64,000 nucleotides of DNA from CAZTHM01 sp041946825 (GTDB taxonomy: Bacteria > Acidobacteriota > Terriglobia > UBA7540). Below are positions 45,672 through 53,640 of the stretch, piece by piece. The stretch spans positions 62,001 through 126,000 of the forward strand of contig JBHGBD010000001.1 in assembly GCA_041946825.1 (NCBI GenBank), read 5' to 3'. The translations under genes and the position numbers were made by a program. A model generated the notes under the pieces. That model ran no database searches. It was given only the letters and a program-made list of their open reading frames with translations, and was not told the DNA's origin. Position 1 is the first letter of the stretch. Every line of letters starts with the position of its first letter.

Positions 45672-47150
45672 TTACAGTAAATTTGTTTCCGCTTCCCGCC
45701 CAAAGCGCTCGATGAGGCGCAGCGCCTCGCGGACGTCTTCCTTCCGCGTGCGGTGGTTGAGCACGCAGAAGCGAATCACCTGGCGCGCGCCGAGGCGCGT
45801 CGAGGAGAGCATGATTTCGCGGCTGGCGATGGCGTGCGCGACGAGATCGGAATTAAGCTTGTTGAGAAATTCTTCCGCGCCTGAGGCGGGAAGCTTCTCG
45901 GGCACATAGCGGAACGTGAACACCCCCAGCGACGGCGGCGTGACGATTTCGATGCGCGGCGATTCCGCGAAGAGCCGCGCGGCATATTCCGTCAGGTCCA
46001 GGCACTGATCGATGACTTCGCGGATGCGCCGCGCGCCGAATGTCTTGACGCTCATCCAGACTTTCAGGGCGCGAAAGCCCCGCGTCAGCTGCAATCCGTA
46101 ATCGCAGAAGTTTACTTCCCGCTCTTCGCGTGCGACGTCGGTCATGTATTCGGGGAGGATTCGAAACGTCTCGCGCATCAGTCGGCCGCGGCGCACGATG
46201 ACGCACCCCGCCTCGAACGGGCAGTAAAACCACTTGTGGGGGTCGAGGACAACGGAATCGGCGTGCTCGATCCCCGCCAATAGAACCTTGCCGCGTTCGG
46301 TCAACGCGGCGAAGCCGCCGTAAGCTGCGTCCACGTGGAACCACAGTGACTGCTCGCGGGCGATTCGCGCGACCTCGCGCATGGCATCGACCGCGCCGGT
46401 GTTCGTCGTCCCGGCATTGGCGATGACGAGGAAGGGCCGGAGGCCCGCCTTGCGGTCGTGCTTCACGCGCGCCTCAAGCTCTGCGGTGTCGAGGCGGAAA
46501 CCTGCGTCGGCCGGAATGTGCCGCAGTTGCCCGGCGCGGAAACCCAGGATGCGGAGCGCGCGATCGAGTGACGCGTGAGTCTGGTCGGAGAGGTATACGA
46601 CCGTGTCCTTGATATCGTCTTTGAGAACGGCGCGGCGGGCCACCGCCAGCGCCGTCAGGTTGGCGACCGATCCGCCGCTCACCAGCAATCCCGCCGCTTC
46701 GGCGGGAAGCCCCAGCATCGCTTTGAACCAGTCAATAACCACGATTTCGACCTGGCTCGGGCCGGAGGATTCCAGCCACGTCCCGGCGAAAACATTTGTC
46801 CCCGCGACGAGGGCCTCAGCGAGAATACTGGCAAAATTCGGCGCGCTGGGAATGAACGCGAAAAATCGCGGATGGTCAAGATGAATCGCGTTGGGGGCGA
46901 CATTCTTCGTATAGGCTTCGAAAACCGAATCGAATCCAATCGGATCTTCAGGGAGCGATTCGCGCAGAAGAGCTTCGGTTTCCTCGCGGCGCAATTCGCG
47001 GCCGAGGTTGCTCTTTCGAATCGCCGAGTGACGCTCGACAATCCAATCCACCACGCGATATCCCGCGCGGCGCATCGCTTCCGCGTCGAGGTCGAGCGAG
47101 ACATCACGAATTCGCGCTTCGAGTTCTTTGAGAGAAATTCCAGGTGGCAT
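45672..47150 (-). CDS. Group II PLP-dependent amino acid decarboxylase
   Basis: 492 residues. It should decarboxylate an aromatic or related L-amino acid to an amine in the cytoplasm. Fold type I motifs: substrate-side HPRFFAFIPSAPNFASIL, SGGSVANLTAL, PLP-stacking DQTHASLDRAL, IANAGTTNTGAVD, the aspartate in FHVDAAYGG and Lys306 in VLDPHKWFYCPFEAG as the Schiff-base lysine. EVNFCDYGLQLTRGFRALK follows as in aromatic-L-amino-acid decarboxylases. It lies 265 bases upstream of the radical SAM operon, in the same direction, and 42 bases after the PIG-L gene. It might supply an amine to the pathway or be independent. Tyrosine, tryptophan, DOPA or glutamate cannot be told apart by eye. Confidence 0.87.
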   Translation of the reverse strand: MPPGISLKELEARIRDVSLDLDAEAMRRAGYRVVDWIVERHSAIRKSNLGRELRREETEALLRESLPEDPIGFDSVFEAYTKNVAPNAIHLDHPRFFAFIPSAPNFASILAEALVAGTNVFAGTWLESSGPSQVEIVVIDWFKAMLGLPAEAAGLLVSGGSVANLTALAVARRAVLKDDIKDTVVYLSDQTHASLDRALRILGFRAGQLRHIPADAGFRLDTAELEARVKHDRKAGLRPFLVIANAGTTNTGAVDAMREVARIAREQSLWFHVDAAYGGFAALTERGKVLLAGIEHADSVVLDPHKWFYCPFEAGCVIVRRGRLMRETFRILPEYMTDVAREEREVNFCDYGLQLTRGFRALKVWMSVKTFGARRIREVIDQCLDLTEYAARLFAESPRIEIVTPPSLGVFTFRYVPEKLPASGAEEFLNKLNSDLVAHAIASREIMLSSTRLGARQVIRFCVLNHRTRKEDVREALRLIERFGREAETNLL

Positions 47151-47192
47151 CGGTCCTCCGGGTGGGGAGCGGCGAGTCTTCGAACGGGGCGG

Positions 47193-47969
47193 TTAAGTCT
47201 TGATCGGGCGCACGAGTTCACCGAGCAGGCTGCCCAGCAGATCGTCTTGAGGGAATCCCTGGCCGAGGTGCTGGCGGAAACCTTCCGCCCACACGAAGCC
47301 GGATAGCTTCCCGGCTTGCCCGGCCATCTGCCGCAGCGGGTCGTCGATTTGCGCGATCGACTGCTGGGCGCGCAGCCAGGCGCGCTGGCTTTCGTGGCAG
47401 GCGAGCATTTTTTCTTTCAGCTCAATCGTCGTCGTGATGTCAACGCACAGCTTGGGGCGAATGGGATCGCCCACGATGTCATGGCCACCGAACGCCTGCG
47501 CGTAATAAAGGTGAGGAACGCTCCGCACCGCCTTGGCCGGGCGCCGCGCGCCGGTTTTGAAATTCGGAGCCATCGCGGCGAAGCAGGCGCTCTGGCAAAG
47601 GCGGCTGGTGATTTCGTGATCCACCATGTAATCCACAGGAGAATGCGTCAGGACGAGGTCGGGATTCACGCGGCGAACCAACTCCATGACCTTCTTGATC
47701 GTCCGCGCGTCGTAAATGACCAGAAGGTCGAGTTCCTTCAGGCAGGTGTAAGTCGCATTGATGAGCGACGCGGCGCGCTGTGCTTCCTTCTGGCGAAGGC
47801 GCGTGATCTTGGTGGCAGGCAAAATTGTACTGCCGCAGTCTCCCGCCGTCATCGTGGCGATATGGATAGCGGCGCCACGCGCGGCCAGATGCGCCAGCGT
47901 TCCCGCGGCGAGAAACTCCGCGTCGTCGGGGTGCGCGTACAGCGCGAGGACAGTGAGTGGTGAGGGCAT
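47193..47969 (-). CDS. PIG-L/LmbE-family deacetylase
   Basis: 258 residues from ATG 47969; GTG 47981 is in frame. No strong ribosome site favours either. Zinc-binding motif AHPDDAE near the N-terminus (VLALYAHPDDAEFLAAGTLA) and the later HSPVDYMVDHEITSRL (DxxxDH-type) identify the family, which removes N-acetyl groups from GlcNAc-type substrates (bacillithiol, mycothiol, GPI or lipid precursors). CHESQRAWLRAQQ is a typical later helix. It probably shares a transcript with the decarboxylase 42 bases downstream. Its substrate is unknown; a sugar-amine step in the same pathway is a possibility only. Confidence 0.87.
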   Translation of the reverse strand: MPSPLTVLALYAHPDDAEFLAAGTLAHLAARGAAIHIATMTAGDCGSTILPATKITRLRQKEAQRAASLINATYTCLKELDLLVIYDARTIKKVMELVRRVNPDLVLTHSPVDYMVDHEITSRLCQSACFAAMAPNFKTGARRPAKAVRSVPHLYYAQAFGGHDIVGDPIRPKLCVDITTTIELKEKMLACHESQRAWLRAQQSIAQIDDPLRQMAGQAGKLSGFVWAEGFRQHLGQGFPQDDLLGSLLGELVRPIKT

Positions 47970-48063
47970 CTTGCGAATCACGAACGCCGGGTCGAGAGCT
48001 CAGACTCGAGAATTGAGCCTTCTGAAACCCGGCCTGGGGATTCCCGAGCGGCGATTCTCGTTG

Positions 48064-48582
48064 CTACTTTGCCGGCGCGAAGGAAGCCGTGAGGCGCGCG
48101 GTCCCCCAGGCGATCTCGATCACGCCGCGACCATCTTTGTTGGTCAGCGTAATGGTCAGGTCTTCGACGGATTCTTTTCCGTCCTGAAAATCGATCGGGA
48201 CTTCCGCCAGCTTGGCGCTGGGTTCGTATTGCATGGCCCCCTTTGCGGACACGACCAGCGACCACTTCCCGGGCTCGGCGAGTCGCGCGAGAAGAATGTG
48301 ACTGCCCTTGGCGACTCGGGTGCCGCCGAAGTCGAGGTCCACGTTTGAGGTGATGGTCGTCGCGGCGTCGGCGCCGATTCTCCAGACGCCTCCGACGGGC
48401 ATCATTTTCAGCATGTCCCGTCCCTTAAGCGACGGCCGGCCGTAATCGATCGAGACCTTGGCGTTGCCGATAGTCGCCTTAGCCTCGCCGCGGTCGGCGC
48501 CGTGCGCCAGAGCGGTAAAGCAGGAAAGCACAAAGACCAGGGCGCCGCTGAGGGCGAGGGTCAGCAAGCGAGATTTCTTCAT
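48064..48582 (-). CDS. Secreted DUF2911-family protein
   Basis: 172 residues from ATG 48582 with GGGAGG about ten bases before it; ATG 48603 and longer starts are possible. Signal peptide MKKSRLLTLALSGALVFVLS ending TALAHGA, with a cysteine near its end (VLSC), so a lipoprotein is possible. The DUF2911 core is clear: SIDYGRPSLKGRDML, GGVWRIGADAATTI, GTRVAKGSHILLARL, KWSLVVS and the closing VEDLTITLTNKDGRGVIEIA. The function of DUF2911 is not known; it is common in Bacteroidetes and acidobacteria, often beside hydrolases and redoxins, as here. Confidence 0.8.
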   Translation of the reverse strand: MKKSRLLTLALSGALVFVLSCFTALAHGADRGEAKATIGNAKVSIDYGRPSLKGRDMLKMMPVGGVWRIGADAATTITSNVDLDFGGTRVAKGSHILLARLAEPGKWSLVVSAKGAMQYEPSAKLAEVPIDFQDGKESVEDLTITLTNKDGRGVIEIAWGTARLTASFAPAK

Positions 48583-48656
48583 AGACTTGATTCCTCCCGA
48601 CATTTTGTTTTCCGGCGCAGTCTTCCGGGCCGGCGACGATTTGGGTCCTGCCAAAA

Positions 48657-49571
48657 CTAGTACGGCTTGAGCGCATTCACGAATGCGGCGCGCAGTTCCT
48701 CGGCGTTGACGTATCCAACCCAATGGCGAATGATAACTCCCTTCGCGTCGATCAGGAACAAAGTCGGAAAAATCGCGATGCTCCCGAAGGCGTGGTCGCT
48801 TTCTTTCGTCCAATGTGCGGCAGGGAATTGTACACCGAGTTCGGCGAGGTAGCGCCGGCGTGTTGTGTCGTCGTAGCTCAAACCCAGCAGGCGGTCGGCA
48901 TTGGCCGCCACGATCGTAACCCCGCGGCCGGCGAATTCCTTATCCAGCTTGACGAGGTCCGGCGTCTCCTTCATGCACGGCGGGCATCCCGTAAACCAGA
49001 CGTACAACAACGCGGGCTTACCGCGCAATTCCTGCGAAGCGAGGTCGCCACGGTCGAGTCCGGGCAGTGTAAACTCGGGCGCGGGTCGGCCTTCCCAGCC
49101 GCCTAATTGCCGTTCAATGACCTGTCCAAAGCGCGGATCGCTTCGCACCTTCTCCACATCCACGTGAGTGATTTCACCGGTTTTCGGATCACGCGTGAGA
49201 AAGCGCGGCACGCGCGGGTCGGATTCCATCAGCCGCAGGAGCACCTCCGCAGCCGCGGGCTTTCCCAGATCGAATTGTTCGACGATGGTTTTGAGGCTGG
49301 GCGGGTGGTTGAACTTTTCCTGATACTGAACCGCAAACAATGGAATTCTAAAGAAGGCATTATAGAGTTTATTAAGTGCCTGACGCTCGTCGGGCTGGGT
49401 GAAGACCTTGCCGTAGAGTTCGGTGACGAGGAGTGGTTGTCCCGGTTGCAGATGCTCGCGGACGTAATCGAGCACGCGTGTCTCGGCCTCAGTCTGCGCC
49501 TTGGCGGGCAAGGAGAGAAGCGAGACCCCGGCAGCAACAGTTGCCAAGCGGAAGGCCGCGCCGTATCTCAA
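48657..49571 (-). CDS. Exported TlpA/redoxin-like thiol-disulfide protein
   Basis: 304 residues. TTG 49571 overlaps the esterase stop by four bases. Signal peptide FRLATVAAGVSLLSLPAKAQ. About 140 residues of helical N-terminal domain that I do not recognise (LYNAFFRIPLFAVQYQEK, VPRFLTRDPKTGEITHVDVE) are followed by a thioredoxin fold: GRPAPEFTLPGLDRGDLASQ, ALLYVWFTGCPPCMKETP with redox-active Cys-Pro-Pro-Cys, and the cis-Pro region IAIFPTLFLID. It is probably a periplasmic thiol reductase or oxidase. Coupling to a secreted esterase suggests a shared extracytoplasmic function. Confidence 0.8.
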   Translation of the reverse strand: MRYGAAFRLATVAAGVSLLSLPAKAQTEAETRVLDYVREHLQPGQPLLVTELYGKVFTQPDERQALNKLYNAFFRIPLFAVQYQEKFNHPPSLKTIVEQFDLGKPAAAEVLLRLMESDPRVPRFLTRDPKTGEITHVDVEKVRSDPRFGQVIERQLGGWEGRPAPEFTLPGLDRGDLASQELRGKPALLYVWFTGCPPCMKETPDLVKLDKEFAGRGVTIVAANADRLLGLSYDDTTRRRYLAELGVQFPAAHWTKESDHAFGSIAIFPTLFLIDAKGVIIRHWVGYVNAEELRAAFVNALKPY

Positions 49572-50518
49572 TGCGTTCCTCCCGACCCGCCGTGCGCGGC
49601 GACGGTCCGCTCGGCCTGCTCAAACTGGCGCCAGTGGAAGAGAAGGGAGTATTTCAAATATTGCGTCAAGTAACTCCAGCCGTGGTCGCCGGAGCGCAGA
49701 GCGAACTCGTGATGAAAGCCCTTAGCCGCGAGCCTTTCGTGAAGCAATTCTGCGCCTTCCTGGAATCCGTAGCGGTCGTGGTCGCCGCAATCAAAGTAAA
49801 TTTTCAAGGGCGAGAAGCGGGCGGGATCTTCGGCGAGGGTGAGCGGATTGTTCTTATCAAACCAGGTTTGGTTGAGGGGGGAACCGAATGGCCCCTGCAA
49901 CACGCGCGCGTAAAATCCCCACCGGCCTTCGGTGGGAAGGGGGTTCGGGATTTTGGGAATCAGCGCGGGGCTGTGGGCGCTGGCAGAGCCGAAGACATCC
50001 GGGTGATCCATCGCGATATGCAGGGCTCCATATCCTCCCATCGAAGTTCCACTGATGCCGCGCGCCGAGCGATCGGCCATCGTCCGATATTTCCGATCGA
50101 TAGCCGGAACGAGTTCCTGGATGAAGAAATCCTCGTACCGCTCGTGGCCATCCTGCGAATTGATGTAGAACGATTTCCCGCCGTCGGGCAGGACCACCAG
50201 AAACTTGCCGATGTCGCCCTTGGCCAGGAGTTCGTTCAAGACCTCCTGTCCCCCGCGGTCGCTCCAACTCGTCTGGTTTTCGAAGAGCCCGTGAAGGAAA
50301 TAAAGCGTGGGGTAGCGCGTCGAGGTCGAGGCCGCATAGTCGGACGGCAGCGCGACGCAGACGTTCACCGACCGCCCCAATATGGAACTCGGAATCGCCT
50401 GACATTCGAGCCGGGAATCTAAACCCGCCGCCCAAGCGGGGCGGGGCCAGAATGCAGCCACCAGAATCGCCGCACCCAACACGGCCGCATTTCGTACAGT
50501 TTTGAGATTGGAAATCAT
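49568..50518 (-). CDS. Secreted esterase of the feruloyl esterase D / esterase-D-like family
   Basis: 316 residues from ATG 50518, where a signal peptide begins (MISNLKTVRNAAVLGAAILV ... RPAWAA); longer frames lie within the preceding small gene. Alpha/beta-hydrolase of the PF00756 type: TLYFLHGLFENQTSWSD, FLVVLPDGGKSFYIN, nucleophile elbow GISGTSMGGYGALH, Asp in DCGDHDRYGF and His in SGDHGWSY. Such proteins cleave feruloyl esters of plant cell walls, S-formylglutathione or mycolyl-type esters. A secreted plant-polymer esterase is consistent with the alpha-galactosidase elsewhere. It overlaps the redoxin gene downstream. Confidence 0.83.
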   Translation of the reverse strand: MISNLKTVRNAAVLGAAILVAAFWPRPAWAAGLDSRLECQAIPSSILGRSVNVCVALPSDYAASTSTRYPTLYFLHGLFENQTSWSDRGGQEVLNELLAKGDIGKFLVVLPDGGKSFYINSQDGHERYEDFFIQELVPAIDRKYRTMADRSARGISGTSMGGYGALHIAMDHPDVFGSASAHSPALIPKIPNPLPTEGRWGFYARVLQGPFGSPLNQTWFDKNNPLTLAEDPARFSPLKIYFDCGDHDRYGFQEGAELLHERLAAKGFHHEFALRSGDHGWSYLTQYLKYSLLFHWRQFEQAERTVAAHGGSGGTH

Positions 50519-50522
50519 GAGT

Positions 50523-51014
50523 CTATCTGGTCGGCAACGAATCACGCGACCTGTTCGTTTCGACGTACACACTGGTTTTGCCGGTCTTTGAACTGGCGCC
50601 CACGGAGCCTCCGGTCCTCCGCGTGCTTCCTCCGTCCGCGCCTGCAGCGCCGTAAACGCTCCCGTGAATGTTTCGGGTTGGCGATTTCTTCGTTGTCTCC
50701 ACCGCTTCGCTATCGGCGGCGGATTTCTCATCCTTCTGCGCAGCCGGATGCAACTCGGTTACCGCAGAATCAGCCGGCTCGGCCAAAGCCTCGTCCGATT
50801 CATCCCCCTTGGCCTTCTTCTGTGCAGCGCCTTTGATGGCAGCGTCGGTGCTGATGCGGGTGGCCTCGGCCAAGACAGGCTTGGATGAGCCTTTGCGCGT
50901 TTCGGTCTTCGGTGGCTCAGGTTTCTTCTCGGTTTCCTGCGACCACAAACTTCCGGAAAGGAACAATCCGAGCAACACCGCCGCAAGACAGTTTTCGAAC
51001 CTGCCCGTTTTCAC
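50523..51014 (-). CDS. Small secreted low-complexity protein of unknown function
   Basis: 163 residues from GTG 51014, chosen because a signal peptide (VKTGRFENCLAAVLLGLFLSGSLWSQ) begins there with AGGGGA upstream; a longer ATG is at 51065. The mature part is highly charged and rich in Lys, Glu, Ala and Ser (EKKPEPPKTETRKGSSKP; KDEKSAADSEAVETTKK), then glycine-rich near the end (GSVYGAAGADGGSTRRTGG). I do not recognise the family. Low-complexity linker-like composition suggests a cell-surface or periplasmic spacer. It lies four bases before the esterase start and probably shares its transcript. Confidence 0.6.
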   Translation of the reverse strand: MKTGRFENCLAAVLLGLFLSGSLWSQETEKKPEPPKTETRKGSSKPVLAEATRISTDAAIKGAAQKKAKGDESDEALAEPADSAVTELHPAAQKDEKSAADSEAVETTKKSPTRNIHGSVYGAAGADGGSTRRTGGSVGASSKTGKTSVYVETNRSRDSLPTR

Positions 51015-51126
51015 GCGCGTTCCCCTGGCATCTTGAAAGCAACCCCACAAGCATTCTGGGGCCAACTCGGAACGTGAGTCAAGGGCCGCCGCTTCAACGA
51101 TCGGCCAAGGCGGCGTGAACGCGCCG

Positions 51127-52185
51127 CTATTTGTTCTGAGGCTGGTCCCAGAGGAGTTCGATTGTGACCCCGCCGCAGGGCTCGGTGTCCTGATAGCTGA
51201 ATCGACCCTTGCTGGTCGGAGTGTCCCATCCGCCGCTCTGTGATGTTGGCGCGCCCTTCGTTTCCAGCGCCTTCACAGCCTCATCCATATCTTTGACGCT
51301 GAAAGCGAGATGATGGAAGCCTTCGCCGTGTTTTTTCAGCGCTTCATGATAGACGCTAGGGCCGACCAGGGGCTGAATCCACTCAAACGTCACATCGCCC
51401 CAGTGCCACCAACCGAGGTACATCTCGAATCGTCCGGGCTGCCCGCGAAAGCTCCGGTTAATGCTCTTGTTGAGATCAATCGGCATGGCGCCCAGGCCCA
51501 GCGATTGGTAATAGTCGCTCACCTTCTTGGCGTCCTTCACAACCAGCGCGTATTGCACGATCTTGTTGAAGGGGTCTTCGTTATTAGACTCTGCAACGGC
51601 TCCGGCGGCGGGAGCATCGGGGTTGTACACGAGTTCTATCGTCAGCCCACCGCCCTTCGCCGCCGTGTCGAGATAGGCGAACAACCCCTTCCCTTTGTCG
51701 CCCTCCCAGCTTCCGTACTGGACGATCTCTACGCCCTTGCCCTCGAAATACTTCTTTTGCTCCTCCAACTGTGCGGGGTTTGAAACCGCATAAGCGAGAT
51801 GATGAACCCCGTCGCCGTGCCGACTGAGAAATTCGTCGTAGACACTCTTGCCTTTAACGGGCTGGATCCATTCAATCTGGACACCGCCGATGTCGGCGAA
51901 CGCCATCTTCATGCTGAGGGGAGCCTTCTTGCCCCGGTAGGTGACGTCGGGGAATTCCTGGACCCCATCGCGGTGAATGTTCTTCAGTCCCAGTTTTTCC
52001 CAGTAGGCCACAACCCGATCGAGGTCTTTGACGACCCAACCCACCTGTACGACGTGGCCGTAAATTGCGAGGTCCACCGTGGGCTTCGCGGCGTCCGGCG
52101 GGAGGGCGAAGGGCCGAGCCAATGTGGTGAAGAAAATGACAATTGCAGGGAGAACGAAACGAATAGTGCGGAAAACGTTGCTCAT
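51127..52185 (-). CDS. Exported two-domain VOC (glyoxalase/bleomycin-resistance fold) protein
   Basis: 352 residues, ATG 52185 with GGAGGA five bases before. Signal peptide IRFVLPAIVIFFTTLARPFA. Two tandem vicinal-oxygen-chelate modules follow: the first with IYGHVVQVGWVVKDLDRVVA, EWIQPVKGKSVYDEFL and GVHHLAYAVS; the second with QYALVVKDAKKVSDYYQSLG, FEWIQPLVGPSVYHEAL and GFHHLAFSVKDMDEAVK. The HH pairs and the Glu of EWIQP are the expected metal ligands. VOC enzymes include glyoxalase I, extradiol dioxygenases and epimerases; a secreted version is unusual. The two modules are clearly duplicated. Function is not predictable beyond metal-dependent isomerase, lyase or binding. Confidence 0.8.
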   Translation of the reverse strand: MSNVFRTIRFVLPAIVIFFTTLARPFALPPDAAKPTVDLAIYGHVVQVGWVVKDLDRVVAYWEKLGLKNIHRDGVQEFPDVTYRGKKAPLSMKMAFADIGGVQIEWIQPVKGKSVYDEFLSRHGDGVHHLAYAVSNPAQLEEQKKYFEGKGVEIVQYGSWEGDKGKGLFAYLDTAAKGGGLTIELVYNPDAPAAGAVAESNNEDPFNKIVQYALVVKDAKKVSDYYQSLGLGAMPIDLNKSINRSFRGQPGRFEMYLGWWHWGDVTFEWIQPLVGPSVYHEALKKHGEGFHHLAFSVKDMDEAVKALETKGAPTSQSGGWDTPTSKGRFSYQDTEPCGGVTIELLWDQPQNK

Positions 52186-52304
52186 TGGATCCTCCGATGT
52201 TCAAATCGCTTGCATGCGAGGAACTGGGAACAGATTCCGGGTACTCCCGGTACTCGAGATCCATTCAAGCGCAGCCCGGGCGAGAGGAAATCGCGACGAG
52301 CCAA

Positions 52305-53582
52305 TCAAAGCGGCGAGGTAAGGTTCCCCGCCGAGTCGAATTGGGGGGTGCGGGCATCCGATTCCATACACCAGCCGGCCAGCCGCGACGCCTCTTCGGC
52401 AAGCGGCGCTGAGACAGCGAGACGGTTCAGGCTGAGGGTGTTCCGGATCCAGACCACGCGCTGCTCGGCAGGGTCGGGCCTCCCGAGATGGCCGAGCGCC
52501 AAGCCGATCGCGTCACGGTCGGAAGGCAAGTGCATTGGCAGTTTCGACGGGGCCGGATTCAGCGAGACGCGTGAGTTCAGGTAAGTCTTTTGAAAATCAA
52601 TTTTCTGGTAGAACCGGTCATGAATCACATCCGCCAGGCCCATACCGACGGCGTTGCCGCCGCTTTCCGGAGTGAGGTCGCGAACGTAAATCATGCCGAT
52701 ATGCGGCCCTTCGACGGGGTACATTTCAAAGCCCCGGCCAATGACGTTTGTGTCCATTCCGGTGCCGCTGATGTTCTTGCCCAGCTCGTCCACGATCAGA
52801 AGGTGGAGTCTTGAGAAAGGGAGTCGCGGCAACAGCGGCCGGGCAAACATGAGCAACTCTTCTTCCATCGACACGATGTGATCCGGCCGGGCCGCGCGCA
52901 AGGCGCAGGTCTGGTGCATTTCGTTTTCCGCCACCGCCAGGCCGCAGAGGATTTTCCGGCTTGCCAGAACGATTGCCGACATCGCGCGGATAACCTGCGC
53001 AAAGCCGTGCTTCCAGCCCCAGTAGTGCGTCTCGCGCGCGCCCTCTTCCTTGCCCATCCCGACGGCCATCATTTTGAGAAGCCCGCTTTCGGTCTTGCCG
53101 GAAAAATCCGTGTGCGGCTTGACGCGGTTGATGACCACGACACCGTCGGATTCCCACGCCTGGCGGTCCATGAAAACTTGAAAGCCCTCCGGACTCTTGC
53201 CGAGAGAGACTGTGGCCATTGAGGAACGGACCTCGGCTCCGATGAGGTCTGAAGTGACCCCATATTCCGCCAGGATTTTTAGCTGGCCTTCCGCCGTCGC
53301 GCCGCCGTGGCTCCCCATGGCAGGGAAAATGAATGGATTCGCGCCCTGGGCTTTCAACCACCCACAAACGGCACGCACCATCTGCTGCAGGTTGGCGATG
53401 CCGCGGCTCCCGACGGCGACGGCGATCTGCTTCCCACGCAGATTCTGGGCAGGGAGATTCAGGCCCGAAAGAGATTGACGGATTTCCTCATCGAGGTTTT
53501 CAAGCGCCTGGACGGTCGGCGCAGTCCGCTCGATGAGGTGAAATGCGCTGAGATGAACGTTTCCGTCCACTGCCATAATCAT
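52305..53582 (-). CDS. LarA-like (DUF2088/lactate racemase fold) protein
   Basis: 425 residues from ATG 53582. It has LarA-type N-terminal features: IAVAVGSRGIANLQQMVRAV, then FPAMGSHGGATAEGQLKILA, YGVTSDLIGAEVRSSM, then VVVINRVKPHTDFSGKTESG and LKMMAVGMGKEEGARETHYW. LarA racemises lactate with a nickel-pincer cofactor; related proteins act on other alpha-hydroxy acids. Accessory genes larB/C/E are not in the window, so whether this protein uses the pincer cofactor is open. A sugar-acid epimerase in the same neighbourhood as the enolase-family dehydratase at 55833 and a glycosidase is a reasonable guess. Confidence 0.72.
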   Translation of the reverse strand: MIMAVDGNVHLSAFHLIERTAPTVQALENLDEEIRQSLSGLNLPAQNLRGKQIAVAVGSRGIANLQQMVRAVCGWLKAQGANPFIFPAMGSHGGATAEGQLKILAEYGVTSDLIGAEVRSSMATVSLGKSPEGFQVFMDRQAWESDGVVVINRVKPHTDFSGKTESGLLKMMAVGMGKEEGARETHYWGWKHGFAQVIRAMSAIVLASRKILCGLAVAENEMHQTCALRAARPDHIVSMEEELLMFARPLLPRLPFSRLHLLIVDELGKNISGTGMDTNVIGRGFEMYPVEGPHIGMIYVRDLTPESGGNAVGMGLADVIHDRFYQKIDFQKTYLNSRVSLNPAPSKLPMHLPSDRDAIGLALGHLGRPDPAEQRVVWIRNTLSLNRLAVSAPLAEEASRLAGWCMESDARTPQFDSAGNLTSPL

Positions 53583-53640
53583 TCAACCTTTACTCCGCGA
53601 CAAGCCGTTCGTCAAGTGGGCGCCCGAATTGGCTGCGGGG

